From: Guyanagaster necrorhizus
Lineage: Eukaryota > Basidiomycota > Agaricomycetes > Agaricales > Physalacriaceae
Assembly: GCF_019112545.1 (NCBI RefSeq)
Contig: NW_025064910.1
Coordinates: 124,001 to 188,000, forward strand
Direction of reading: 5' to 3'
DNA: 64,000 bases
In this document: positions 33,959 through 47,187 of the stretch, piece after piece
Position numbering within the stretch: position 1 is the first letter of the stretch
Layout: each line of letters begins with the position of its first letter
Made by a program: the position numbers and the translations under genes
Notes under the pieces: generated by a model
What the model saw: only the letters and a program-made list of their open reading frames with translations
Database searches by the model: none
Told to the model about the DNA's origin: nothing

Positions 33959-36900
33959 CTAGGAGACTCTGGCACTACCAGATATATAGTCAAAAATAGA
34001 TTATATTTTTCTAACTATGTTGAGACTCCAGAACATGAAGTTATTAGTGTAGGCAAATCCAAAGGCTTGAGAAGGAGAACTGTCAAGATTAAAATAATTG
34101 AAAGAGAAAAGATCACTCCAGTTACACTAAAGGAGTGTATCCACTGTTCTGATGCACCATTCAATCTTATATCACTAAAGCACATCACAGATGCCAGATT
34201 TGAACTCAAATTCAAAGAGTCCAGAATGGATATTATCTCACCACATGATAAGACAATCAGCTATAGAGATAAAATATCAAAACTGTATAGCCTTGACATC
34301 ATTGTTTCAGAAATAACTCAGGCTTATGCTATAAAATCAATCTGATCATGGCAAAAGTGGCATAAAACATTAGGCTATTTAAATATGAGATTAGTAAAGA
34401 GACTATTTAGAAAGAAAGTAGTCAAGAGGATGAATATAGATGAATCAGCTGAGCCTTAGACAGATTGCATAGCTGGCATAAAAGCCAAGCATCATACTAA
34501 GCTATTTCCACAGGAAGCCAAAAGAAACTACACTGAAATAGGGAAAATAACATTTTCAGATCTATAGGGGCTGGCCTGAACTCAGGGTATCCATGATGAA
34601 AGATATTTATATAAGCTTCACAGATGAAAAATCTCAGAGAACAATGTTGTATTTTTTAAAGTCAAAGTAAAGTATGGAAATTCAAAAGAAGATTTAACAG
34701 TATTAAAAATACATCAAAGTTCATAAAGGGAAGGATCTGAAGTTTATGAGGATTGACAATGGAAAGGAATATGTCAATGAAGAGATAAAGAAATATCTCC
34801 AGAATTATAGCATACAGTTGGAATTGACTACAGCATACTTTTTATCTTAAAATAGAGTTGCTGAGAGAATAAATTAGACTCTTGTGGAGCATGCATGTGC
34901 TATGCTAGAAGAACATCACCTATCAAAGTTTCTATAGTCTGAGGCAGTAGCATATGCCACATACCTAAAGGACTGATCACCAACTAGGGCCATCAAAAAT
35001 GATCTGATTTTAGAAGAAGTGTTTCAGAGCACAAAACCAGATATTTCAGCACTTTAAGAATTCAGAGTAAAGTGCTAGATGTTTCAGTAAGACAACAAGA
35101 GGTTAAAACTAAATCCAAAGTCAAGGGAATTTATTTTTACAGGTCTTACAGATGAATCTAGAGTCTAAAGATATTATAATCCTTAAACCAGGCAGATTCA
35201 GATCTTAAGAAATGTTATATTCTTTGAAAGCAACACTATAGAGCCTATAGACATTGACTATATAGTCTTCCACTCTTGTCACTTGAGGGAGAGTCAGAGA
35301 GCAAAGTTGAGCAGACTCCAGATGGAAATGATGGCATTTCAGATGATTCTATGGATGCTGAAAATACTGAATCAAAAGAGGAAACAGCCTCTGATGTGCT
35401 ATCAATCAAATCAAAGTTTTCAATATGGCATAAAAAAATAATCAAGCCACATAACAAATCAGTCTAGATTGCATCAATAACTCAACTGAGTTACTAGACA
35501 TTTCATAATCCAAGTGCATGAGCTGTGAAAATACCAGAACAATAGTGTACCTCAGAAGAATCATCTTTAGAAGCCATAAATATTGCAATAGACTATGCAT
35601 GTGTTAAGGAAACTGCAGATGATCTTGGTGATGAGCCATTAAGCCTTAAAGAAGCTAAGACAAGGCTAGATTGGCATTATTAGAAGAAAGCAATAGATGA
35701 AGAATACAATCTATTGACTTTCTTAAGCACATAGCAGCTAGAAGAATTACCCAAAGACAGATCACTTGTGGATTGCAAGTGAACTTACAGATTGAAAAGA
35801 GATGATGATGGGAAAATCACCAGGTACAAGGCCAGACTTGTTGTAAAAAGATTTTCACAGGTATCTGGAATTGATTTCTTCAAGACATATGCATCTGTTG
35901 TCAGACTGGACACATTCCATCTACTTATGACAATTGCTGCTTAAAGAAACCTAATTGTTCATGGAATGGATGTTGATGAAGCTTACTTAAATGATAAACT
36001 CAATGAATCTATTTACATGGCACAACCTTCTGAATATTCAAATGAGAGTGAAAAAGCAGCACACCTCAAATTAATATTGTATGGACTCAAGCAATCTGGC
36101 TGAGTTTAGAATGATAAATTAAATACTATATTTTTAGGACTAGAATACACCAGATTGATCAGTGATCAATGTGTATACATCAGACAAATGAGTTCTGGTC
36201 CTATAATCATAGCTGTACATGTTGATGACATGATATTGCTTACTCCATATAATGAAACCATGTCTAAAATAAAAGAAGAGCTTAAGAAGAAGCTAAATAT
36301 TACAGACATGGGGGAGATTCAATATATATTGGGCATGAAGATAGACAGGAATTGGGATAAGAGCACTATCACTCTATCTTAGAAGGCATATATTCTCAAA
36401 GTACTTGAGTGAATGAGTATGAATGATTACAAACTGGTCAAAATGCTTATAGATCTAAATGTACAGCTAGAGAAAATTCCAACAGAAGACCCATAAGGCA
36501 TTGACACAGCCACTAGGCAATATTACCATACTGGTGTCAGATCACTAATGTATGCAGCCAATGGATCCTGGTCCAACATCACATATGCTGTCATCAAATT
36601 AAGTAAGTATGTGCAGAATCCAGCACTGAGCATGTCACAGCCTTGAAGTGAGTTTTCTGCTATTTGGAGAGGACTCTAGACTTCAGAATCACATATAGAG
36701 AGACTATGAATGAGCTGATACCTTATTCAGACTCAGACTGGGGAGAAGACAGAGTAGATAGAAGAACAACATCTGGTTATATCTATACCTATGCAAGAGG
36801 AGCTGTTACTTGGAGCTCAAAGAAACAGCCCACCATAGCCTTATCTATTATAGAAGCAGAATATATGGCTCTTGCACACACAACTCAGGAAGTAATTTGA

Positions 36901-37180
36901 CTATGAGCACTCTTAACTGAATTAGAATTGCCACCTTATAAAGCAATGACTATTTTCATTGATAATCAATTAGCAATTAAATTTGCTGAGAGTCCCATAT
37001 TCCATGCATAATCAAAGCATATAGACATATGGCACTACTTCATTTGTGAGCATATGGCTTCAAATAAAGTTAAAGTTCAGCACTGTGCATTAGAGAAGAA
37101 CTTAGCAGATATATTCACTAAAGATCTACTAAGACTATTATATGAGTATCTATCTGTAGGTATTCTGGGAACTTGGAATT
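33959..37180 (+). pseudogene. Copia pol (protease-integrase-RT-RNase H), stop-riddled
   Basis: In order: a protease-like LGDSGTTRYIV near 33960; integrase-like pieces around 34370-34900; RT beginning near 35755 (RLKRDDDGKITRYKARL), with MDVDEAYLNDKLNESIYM near 35965-36020 and the catalytic HVDDMILL near 36218-36240; RNase H near 36664-36900 (SDSDWGEDRVDRRTTSGY; TIALSIIEAEYMAL). The order integrase before RT identifies Copia. The RT catalytic VDD is intact, but more than a dozen in-frame stops interrupt the frame. Open blocks remain at 34067-34345, 36155-36382 and 36664-36900. Confidence 0.85.
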
Positions 37181-37189
37181 GAGGAGGAG

Positions 37190-37397
37190 TGTTGAGACAG
37201 CAATTCTGAGTGAGTATGAGAATGTACTCAAAGATATGATACCAGTCAGTGGCAGCTGACTTGGATCATGATCTGGACTTATTTAGTATTTCATAGAAAG
37301 ATCTCAAAGTAATACAAAATGTATTTAAGTAGAACATCTCTCTCTCAAGAGGCTAATTCTAATCCTCTGTACATTACTCTGCTCTCTACTTACAACA
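37190..37397 (+). repeat. Copia 3' LTR
   Basis: A 208-bp LTR ending TTACAACA, preceded by a purine tract. It has no CpG at all; all seven CpGs of the 5' LTR are TpG or CpA here. Confidence 0.9.
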
Positions 37398-37603
37398 GAA
37401 TTAGAACAGGATTGAATGTTGTAGAGAAGAGACACTTCATGATTGCAAGCAGATTATATGAATCAAAGGTGTCTCTATAGAATGTGACAGTGTGAGGTAT
37501 ATTATGAGCCTGGCAGATAGAGATTAGAGAAATTGAATGAGATCCAAGAGATAAGACTCATGGTGATATAGTCTGAAATAAGAGCTTTATCAGTTAGTTT
37601 GGT
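37398..37603. other. CpG-poor spacer between Copia and Gypsy elements
   Basis: About 200 bp with no CpG and no recognised coding signal. It ends in the target-site copy TTGGT (37599-37603) of the next element. Confidence 0.4.
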
Positions 37604-38074
37604 TGTTACAATTTTTTCTATTATTTTATTCTTTTTCTATAATTAATCTCTATTTATGTTTAGTCAGAGCACCTAGATGAGTGCTTAGGACTATGAGACA
37701 AAAGCTTAGTCATTATAACTAGGCTGAGTTAGTCATTGTCTTTTGATACAATAGCATTGCCTAATGATATACAATCAGTCTTTTATATACAGTAGTGATG
37801 TCTAAGAACAATAGGCACAAAGGACACAGTGATGCACAATAGGCAGTAGTATAATTAGTTTGGACTTGTACAGTATTTAAGAAGACTCACTCTTGCTGGT
37901 AAACTCCAGCTTCAAGCTAAAGTTTATTCTTACATTATTCTATACTTGAGCCAATTCTAAGACCTTATGACATACTGATCAGAATATGCATCAGTGAATT
38001 CAGTTAATCTTCTGAAGTGTAAGGAGACTTTTGCCTATCACATGTTTCTGGTCACATGATGCTTGGATCTAACA
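37604..38074 (+). repeat. Gypsy B 5' LTR
   Basis: A 471-bp LTR, TGTTACAATTTTTTC to GATCTAACA, directly followed by the self-priming-type site TTAGCTCAAAGC. It aligns with the 432-bp LTRs of the young copy. Confidence 0.88.
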
Positions 38075-38455
38075 ATTAGCTCAAAGCTTCTAGCTTCTCT
38101 TTTTCAAGCTCAATTATGCTGAGAAACCAAATGTCTGTTCTGAACCTAACTGATTTAAACTTTGATTGAGAGTTTTTTGAACTCCTAGCTTCTATCATCA
38201 GAACACTCTTAGGCTTACTTGTGATCATCCAGCTGTGCCAGGGATATCACTCAATTACTGCCTGAGCAATCTGACATTACCAAGAATTTTGAACAATCTA
38301 CCAGTCACTAATCAGCCTCCTACCAGAAGCTGGGTCTAGCAACATGCATCAGAGGAATGGTCAAGAAGAAGAAGGAGAGCAGTGCTCCCCTTAATCTGGA
38401 CTAAGCAGAAACCAGCACCCTTGCATTCTAAGAGGCTGAAGAATATTCACATCAG

Positions 38456-39376
38456 ATGCTATATCCAACTATAAAGATGAGAGACTCTTGGAGGACTTCT
38501 TTCAGCAGTCTCTCTCCCTTGACCCTTCCACCATCTCTCAGACCCATGGGATTGCTTACCATGCCTGAGACTCTCTTGATGCTGCTTGAGTGGCCCCAAG
38601 ATCCCACAATACATCTTTTAAAAGCTAATCTTGCAGCAGCCTCACCTCAGCCTATCACTCTGCTGGTATCAGTGCTGGGATGGGATGGACACCCTCAGAC
38701 TGGCTCAATGATGAGCAGCAGATCTGAGCAAATTGAAATGAAATCATCCATCAACTTTTTCCAGCCTGAGACCTTAACATCCCTTTCAACTATAATGAAG
38801 CTTTTTGACAAGAAGAGCAAAGACAGCAAGACACACTCCAACCAGCCTACAGTGAGCTTGAGGAGCATATTATCACCAGAAGGCATGAAGTGTATGAAGC
38901 CACTGAGTATGATCAGCAGCATCAGGACCAGCAGTGAAGAGAGAAGGCTGTATGTCTCAGCAGCAGATTCCCAAACTGGTATAGACTCTAGTCCAATCTA
39001 TCTCTTTCAATCTCCATATTCCAAGAGCTCAGCACTGACTATGAAAGCAACCCATGAGTGGACAGACCCCACAAGATTCTTACTGCTGATAAAGCAAGAA
39101 GAAGGGAAGACAATAGAATCCTATCTTCAGAGCAAGCAGATTTTTATCTCACTAGCCCTGAGACCCTTGAGTATCCCTCTCTCTAGTGAACCTCCAGCAG
39201 CAACACTATGTTCGAGGACAATGAGTCCATCCTCAGACACTACAGACTATGAGTACCTCTCAATGTCTATGTCTCTGCCTGGGCACTCAGAGGATATTTG
39301 GGAAGTTGAGTCATCCAATAATTTCTCAATAAAGAATACTACTGAAACTTCTGCCTCTATAGTGAATGAGTGGTAG
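38456..39376 (+). pseudogene. Gypsy B N-terminal gag-region frame
   Basis: A 306-codon frame that corresponds to the Ser/Pro-rich frame at 56340-57728 in the young copy. It has stayed open although the rest of the element is full of stops. It is not evidence of a functional protein; the composition has few codons that CpG decay turns into stops. Confidence 0.6.
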
Positions 39377-40379
39377 TTATATGAGTAGTGGGAGGAAATA
39401 GGTATGATGTCTCTATCAAGAGTTATTCTGCTGTCAGCTACACCACTGGAGGCCCCACCACTAGGTTCAGTATCCAGTCAGAGCAGTGGATCAATAAGAA
39501 CCATCTGACTGCTAGGGGATGAGAGGAGTATCTTCACTCTACCCACTATTTCTCTTCTTGAGGATGATGAGGACAAAGAGGAGGGTGACAAAGAAACTGA
39601 AAGTAGCAAGGCCCTGCACTCTGAAGGGGATCTATCCTATCTCTTGACAGAAGATATCAATGAAAAAGTGCTGAAAGCAGAAATACATACTGTGAGAGTG
39701 AAAGAATACCAAGAGTGGTATAAGTAAGAGGTAGCATTTTTATGATGTGACACCAACTGATTGGCATCACACCTTAGTAAATTATACACTTACTCTGAAC
39801 TATATGAATGCATAGAAATTCTGCAGCATGCTGTTACAGCATATACTGCTAAACAATACAATAAAATCTATCTCAAAGACCCAGTCAGCACAGTATCAGA
39901 ATATTAACTGCCAACTAAAGTCCAGCCAATGCTGTGGACCCATCACTCTGCAATAAGCTATTTATATGGCTCCATCCCTCTGGAGTAATTATTTATACTC
40001 CACTCTCTCAGTCCAAATAGCCACAACTTGGCTGTCCAGGTCCAGACCTCAGCTGATGACTTGGTCTAGTGGATACTGAAACTCTTAGATCAGCAAAAGA
40101 AGCTGAGTCTTCAGAGCTCAGCCTCTATCTGATGAAGCAACCAAAAGCAGAACTGAGAAGGAACTGCTATGAGATGACTCTGAAGTGGTAAAACTAGGAT
40201 TCACCATAAAAGATGGTGTCATAGTCTGAAAAGAGGCAGCCCCACAAGGAAGTCCCATTGTGGATGACAATTTTCTCTATTCCTTCTTCAGACCTCTGAA
40301 TGAATGGTGGTACCCTCCATTCTCTGAATGGCCCAATCCAATAGGCCTGCTCCCTGATAATGCTGCAGTACTGTAATAT

Positions 40380-43300
40380 AAATCTGACCTACTTCAGAAA
40401 CCTCACTTCTTCAAGAGAGCATCTGATAATATTGACCAATTCTTGGTTGATTGTGAACAATACTTCAAGGTCTACATTGAATATCTCAGAACCAACATGA
40501 ATAAAGTTGTCTTTGCTATCTCATACCTTGAAGAGAAAGTGAAGATCTAGTGGATTCTTATCTCCTCTAATTTTCAATTCTCTATCCAGGAGTATTACTG
40601 ATATCTCTTGTAGCCAGTCTTTAAATAAATGCTTTATAACAAGTTCATTGATTCAGCAGTGCAAGAAGTGCACAAACAGAAGATCAAAGACTATAAAATA
40701 GACAATAAGGCAGTGACAGATTACTTTGATGAGCTGGAGTGTCTCACAAAGCTTGTCAGGATCTGAGAAGATATGGCCAATGACAGATGGATAATAGAAA
40801 CCCTCAAGAGAGGAGTCCTCTCCTCATATGTCATGATGATCTCTGCTATTGGCATCAAAGCTTTGATACTGATAGGATATGATGAATGGAAGGAATGAAT
40901 CATTGAGATGTACAAGAAGTGACAAAGGCAGAAAGTGGAACAGTCAACTCTGCAAGACTATCCCAAGAAATTGGCTCTGCCAACCCCAGCAAATTCTAAA
41001 CTGACAGAGACAACTGCCAGAAAATCATTGGGACCCTCAATGACTTCATTAATTTATAGTGCTCAGAATACAGAAACCAGAACAACATATATGGGGTCAG
41101 AGAAGCTAATAGATATTAATTGAATGAGGAAGAAGGGCAAATGCTTCAACTGCAGACAGAAGAGCCATATAGTCAAAGACTGCCCAAAGAAGAAGCAGAC
41201 CTAAGAAGACATATGAGCACAAATTGCTGAACTCCAGAAGGAGGAAGAGGAACTCAGTGCAGACATGAAAGTGGAAGAGGTAAAAGATGGAGCTAGTCAG
41301 TGAGTGATTCTACTGAGCTGGCCAAAGGACTTCATGGTGTGTGACCAATAGCTGCTAGTCAGACTAATGATACTTCTGTAGTTACAAATATGCCTAAGTT
41401 ATCTATGCATTTGAATATATTCATTATCACCATGCACACTCAAGAATTGCCTAAGAAAACTCAACCACCTTCAGGCTGAACAGGAGAAGAGACCCCCAAC
41501 AAATAGCTCAAGCCATTTGAAATTGAATGGACTTGGAGAGCCATCTGAGACATGTCAATAGAGGAAGCTGCAAAAGTCATACTCAAAAATTGGATACATA
41601 AGACTAGAGTGGAAGAAGTCATTGATAAAACAATAGAGAGGATAAAGAAAGCCAAAAGGTGTCAAGCCCTAAAATAGCTCAATAAGCTGCAGGAGCAAAG
41701 AAGATATGTCCATCACATCAAGACTGTTGAGCAAGACCTAATAGTCAAAGCTCAAATCAAGACACTAACAAACTGAGCCAGTCACTCAGTTACAATTCTA
41801 GTGGACAGCAGCTGCACTGGCAGCTCAATCAACTGTGCTTTTGTTGACAAACACCATCTTTTGATATGAACTACTGCCACTCTCATACTGGTCTATAATG
41901 CTGACAGCACCAAGAACCAAGCAGGTTCAATTACTGAATTTGTGGAGCTCTGACTTACAATTGGAGACCACTCCAAAAGGATTGACTTAGCCATCACAGA
42001 TCTTGGCACAAAAGAAGTCTTTCTCAGATATGACTGGTTAATCAGGCATAACCTGTTAATCAACTGAAAAACCAGAAAAATCACATTTGCCCAGTGCAAG
42101 TGCTGCAAACTACCATTCAAACTATCTGATGAGGATCTGGAGGATTGATGGGGCAAAGAGATGGAGGATGGGAAAATCATACTTGCTATTAACCTACAGC
42201 ATAAAATACATATCCAGGCAATACATCATACCAATAATCTGACAGCCAAAGCCTATGAACAAAAGGAGGAAAAGATGTTTGAAGAAATAGTACTGGAGTG
42301 GGCATGTGACTTCAAGGATCTCTTCAAAAAGGAAAGCTTCAATGAACTCTCAAAACCAAAACCATGGGATCACACAATCAAGTTAGTTTCTAATGCTAAT
42401 ACCAATCTCAATTGCAAAATGTACCCACTCAGACATAATGAACAGCAGAAACTCAACAAGTTCCTTGATGAAAACCTGTCCAGCAGAAGGATCCAACTGT
42501 CCAAATCTCCTATAGCATCACTATTCTTCTTCATTAAAAAGAAGGACAGCAAACTCTGATCAGTTCAAGATTACCAGAAGCTTAACAAGATGATAATCAA
42601 GAATCGCTATCCTCTTCCTCTAATCTCAGAACTAATAGATAAAATCAGAGGCATCAAATACTATACTAAGCTTGATGTCTGATAGGGGTATAATAAAATA
42701 CAGACCAAGGAAGGAGATAAATGGAAAGCCACATTTTAAACTAACCAAGGACTGTTTGAACATTGAATGGCCAGAGCCCACTGAGAAGAAAGAACTCCAA
42801 TCCTTTTTGAGCTTTATAAACTTCTACTGATGATTTATTTGAGACTACAGCAAGATAGTCTATCCTATGATCCAGCTTATAGAAAATGCCCCATGGACAT
42901 GGGACCCTTCCCAATAAACTGCCTTCAATGATCTTAAATGGTGGCTGGCTGAGAATGTCATCCTCACTATCCTGACACAAGAAGGAAAGTTCTGAGTAGA
43001 GGCTGATTCCAGTGAGGAAGCCATTGGTGCTGTATTCTCTCAGGAGTAGGAGGGGAAGTGGTGACCCATAGCATTTCTCTCAAAAGCCTTGTCAGCCATG
43101 GAGAGGAACTATGAAATCTACAACAAGGAGTTACTAGCCATTATGCTAGCTCTTAAGGAGTGGAGGCACTATCTAATTAGTGTGGCTCAGATATTTGAGA
43201 TCTGGATGGATCATCAAAATTTACACTATTTCCAACAACCACAGAAGCTAAACTGCTGATAAGCATGATAGGTCACTGAGCTAAGCTAATACTAGTACAC

Positions 43301-44920
43301 CCTGCATTATAAGGCAGAGATAGCAAATAAAAAGGCAAATTTGCTTAACTGCAGGACTGATCACAATCAAGGAGAACACAACAACAAAGGGGTGATGTTG
43401 ATTCATCTAAAACACTTCAGGGTGATGATCATGCTTATAGAGGAGAAAATCCATAAACAGATCAAAAGCATCATCAGAGACACTAGTAAATGGGACTAGT
43501 GTGTAGCTCCATCTCTGAATCATAAGTGAGGCATGACCAAAGAGGAGAGAATGATCTGATACAATAGGAGAATCTATATTCCCCAGAATCAAGTGTTACA
43601 TAGTGAAATCATCACTATCTACCATGACCATGCAACTGTGAGACACCCCAGAATTGCCAAGACCAAAGAATTGGTATTGTGAGAATATTAATGGCTAAAA
43701 CTGGGACAAGACATTGAACAATATATTAAGGCCTGTGAGGCTTGCCAATGAGAGAAGTCATTGACTCAAACTCATGCAGCACCCCTTCATCTCAATGAAA
43801 TCCCACAGACACTTTAGACTCATATCTCTATAGATATAATCACAGGGCTACCTAATTGCAATGGCTATAATGCTATTATCATTATAGTCAATCACTTCTC
43901 TAAGGTAATTATTCTGATTGCCTGTTCCACTGAACTCATACCTGAAGGATGGGCAAAGATCCTTTGCAATGAGGTATATGCCAAGTATGGCATGCCTCAA
44001 GTCATTATTTTCAACAGAGGCCCTCAATTTGTCTTGAAATTCCTAGATGACTTGTACCATCTCTTGAACATCAAGTGAAATGTGTCTACTGCCTATCATC
44101 CTCAAACAGATGGACAGAAAGAATGAGCAAACTAGAAAGTGGAGAAGTATCTTCACCTCTTTATTAACTACCATCAGGATGATTGGATGGAATGGTTAGT
44201 ACTCATGGCCTTCCAACACAACAACCAAGTTTATTTGTCCACTGGAAAGACTCTCTTCTTTGTCAACTATAGCCAACATCTAAATATTGCCAAAACTGAA
44301 TGATCACACACAACAACCCCTACTTCTGTTGACTTCACCACTACAATAGTGAAAATTCACAATAAAACAAAGACAGTCTTTGAAAGAGCTGCCATGATCA
44401 TGAAAAAGCAATATGATAAACACCAATGCCCAGCATACAACTATTCAGTCAATGAAAAAGTTTGGCTGGATATGACCAACCTTCACCTCTCTCACTTGAA
44501 ATGTAAACTTGCTGATAAGTATATAAGGCCATTCCTCATTCTAGCCAAAGTCAGCATATCTGCATATAAACTCTGTTTGCTCTCCAGTTGGAAGGTGCAT
44601 AATGTCTTTAATAAGACACTATTAACACTATATGTGACTCTAGTATTCCTCAACTAAGACCAACTGCCACCACTGCCACTTGATCTGATTGATGATGAGA
44701 AACATTATGAAATCGATCAAGTATTAAATCACAAACTATAAAAAGTCAAAGCACATGGTGGTGAAATGATTATAATAGTGGGCTATCTTGTCAGCTGGAA
44801 AGGATATGGACTAGAATCAAATCAATAGATCAATGAAAAATACATAAATGCAGCAGATGCAATTTATGACTATAAACAGGGGATAAATTGACTGGCTACT
44901 GGTTAATGTTCTCATAAATC
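40380..44920 (+). pseudogene. Gypsy B gag capsid, protease, RT, RNase H, integrase, chromodomain remnants
   Basis: The capsid part is readable near 40400-40920 (VQEVHKQKIKDYKIDN). The zinc knuckle near 41135-41190 keeps C-x2-R-x-K-x-H only partly (CFNCRQKSHIVKDC, with the second Cys retained). The longest pol frames are 42161-42559 and 44349-44657. The chromodomain-like end reads HYEIDQVLNHKL near 44703. Most breaks are TGA or TAG at former Arg, Gln or Trp codons. Confidence 0.78.
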
Positions 44921-45011
44921 TTATAAGAAGAAAGACAGGTTATGTGCTTCAGAACTGACCTACTTATCTCTAAATTAAACTATTGGGATGATGGTCTCAA
45001 GGAGGAGGTAA

Positions 45012-45480
45012 TATTATGATTTTTCCTATTATTTTATTCTTTTTCTATGATTAACTCTTATTTATGCTTAGTTAGGATGCTTAGATAAGTGCTTAGAATC
45101 ATGGGATAAAAGCTTAGTCATTACAACTAGGCTAAATTGATCATTATCTTTTGATACAACAGCATTGCCTGATGATACACAATCAGTCTTTTATATACAG
45201 TAGTGACACCCAAAGACAATAGACACAAAGAATGCAGCAATACACAATAGGCAGTAGTATAATTAGTTTGGACTTGTACAGTATTTAAGAAGGCTCACTT
45301 TCACTGGTAAACTCCAGCTTTGAGCTAAAGTTTATTCTTACACCATTCTATACTCAAGCCAATCCTAAGGCCTTGTGACACCAATCAGAATATGCATCAG
45401 TGAATTCAGTCAATCTCCTGAAGTGTGAGGAGACTTCTGCCTATCACATGTTTCTGTTTATGTGATGCTTAAGTCTAACA
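45012..45480 (+). repeat. Gypsy B 3' LTR
   Basis: A 469-bp LTR starting TATTATGATTTTTCC, so the terminal TG is mutated to TA. It follows the purine tract GGAGGAGG. Confidence 0.86.
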
Positions 45481-46719
45481 TTAGTGAACTCTAACTTGGA
45501 GATAGACATTGTTAGTATGTTGGTAGAGGAAAGGATTGTGTAGAGAAACAGCTCATATCCTGCCTGTTTTATATATTGTAGCAAGCAGAATAAAGGAATA
45601 AAGAAGGGCACAGATCAGAATAAAAACAATAAAGCAGCAGTGGTCTTTCTGAGACTATTGTTGTATTGTTCTTGGCTGGTATGGCCTATGCACTAGCATG
45701 TAGTCTGTCAGCCTGATGTGTTTTGGGTTTTCAAGCTAAAAGATGCAGATACATGAAAGAATTTCAGTGCACTGATATATGATATCTGCCAGCCTGTATA
45801 TAAAATATATATTTTTGTCATTTGAGGTTTTGGGTTCAGTTGAACAAAAAAAGGATCTAATATCTTGCAGTGCCAAGTGCTGGTCTAGCATATCATGAGA
45901 AGGAGTGAGAAAGGATTATTATTTTTATTTCAATCTTGACAAAGCTACTCACTACCCAGCTAAGCCAGCTCTTAGTGAATCCTTTATAGTACAACTTGGT
46001 TTTGACTATCACTATCATCCACATGCTTCACCTGCCACTGCCACCAGGCTTTGTTCAGCTTCTTTTATTACCATAAGATTCATTTTACTTGAAAGTTTCT
46101 ATGCAAATTATAATGACAGTCTATCTATACCTGTTAAAATATCTTCAGTATATTAGCTGGTGTATCTTAGACATTAGTGGGAGTCTGGTCAGTGAGACTG
46201 GGAATGCAGTAAAATTGAATAGTGAGCTGGTAGATCAGAGAGTCTACTAATATGATATGCTTGATAGAAACATCCTCTCTCATGCTGTTGACTTTGAGGT
46301 CATTAAACAGCAAATCTATATGCACTTTGCAACTACAGCTACCTGCAAAAACTTTCATAAAAAGATGTTAAAATATGATAGTCAATATATGTGACCAGCA
46401 TTGATAAAGGGGTTGGAATATATATTATTTCTTATATATAAGGCAATGAAGCATATTTATATATTGTTTTCTTCTATACTACTTAATTTGATTTTTTCTA
46501 CAGTGGATACAACTCATCATTAAGAACTGGCCAAATAAAGAAAATCTGATGATGCTGCACAGTATCAATGATATTCACAACAGTTTTCATATCACTACTG
46601 AGATTCATATCTATTTCTTTGACTAACAGAAGGTTGCTATGCTTATCATTTGTCTGCTCTTCTTTTTTCTTCTTATCTTTTCTTATTTATATCAGACTCC
46701 AAATCCTATCCTGAAAATC
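45481..46719. other. Unclassified CpG-poor DNA between Gypsy LTRs
   Basis: About 1.2 kb of AT-rich sequence with no CpG and no domain. Frames such as 45905-46156 look non-coding. It could be a further repeat family or decayed host DNA. Confidence 0.35.
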
Positions 46720-47187
46720 TGTTATGATTTTTTTCCTTTTTAATCTTCTCTTTATGAATTAACCTCTATTTATGCTTAGTCAGAGTGCTTAAACCAGTGC
46801 TTAAGATCATGAGATAGGCTTAGTCAGTACAACAAGCCTAGTTGGTCATTGTCTTTCAATGCAACAGCATTGCCTGACAACAAATAATGAACTTTTTGTA
46901 TATAATAGCAATGTCTAAGGACAATAAGCATAAAGAACACAGAAACACATAATAGGCAGCAGTATATTTATCTACATGATATATAGTATATAAGGAGGCT
47001 CACTCTTGCTGGTAATTCTCAGCTTTGAGCTAAAGTTTATTCATACTCATTTTACTCTCAAGCTACTTTCTACATCTTAAAGCTTTTCAATCAAGAAGCA
47101 CACTAAAGTGAACTCTAACAAAAGACTTGAATGTGAAGTCACATTAGTTTATCATGTGTTTAGATTATGTGCAGCTTGAGTCTAACA
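46720..47187 (+). repeat. Gypsy-family LTR C1
   Basis: A 468-bp LTR of the same family (TGTTATGATTTTTTTCC to GAGTCTAACA) followed by the priming-site sequence TTAGCTTGAAGC. Confidence 0.85.

Larger units (their letters stand above)
32704..37397 (+). mobile_element. Ty1/Copia LTR retrotransposon, decayed, with nested solo LTR
   Basis: The element has 5' LTR 32704-32908, primer-binding site 32909-32920, gag from 32992, pol in Copia order (protease, integrase, reverse transcriptase, RNase H), a purine tract GAGGAGGAG at 37181-37189 and 3' LTR 37190-37397. Flanking 5-mers GAAGT (32699-32703) and GAATT (37398-37402) agree at four of five bases. A solo LTR of the same family interrupts gag at 33110-33317. 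The internal region has many stops, mostly former CGA, CAA or CAG codons, and essentially no CpG, so it cannot be autonomous. Confidence 0.9.
37604..45480 (+). mobile_element. Ty3/Gypsy (chromovirus-like) element B, strongly decayed
   Basis: The element has LTRs 37604-38074 and 45012-45480 and flanking 5-mers TTGGT (37599-37603) and TTAGT (45481-45485), which differ by one transition. The interior aligns block by block with the young copy at 55644-63628: gag around 38456-41300 with a zinc knuckle, protease DSSCTGSSIN near 41800, RT start near 42160-42560, RNase H near 43090-43160, integrase 43620-44300 and a chromodomain near 44700-44880. Dozens of stops and near-zero CpG mark it as dead. RT has lost its catalytic core by an internal deletion near 42763. 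Confidence 0.9.
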
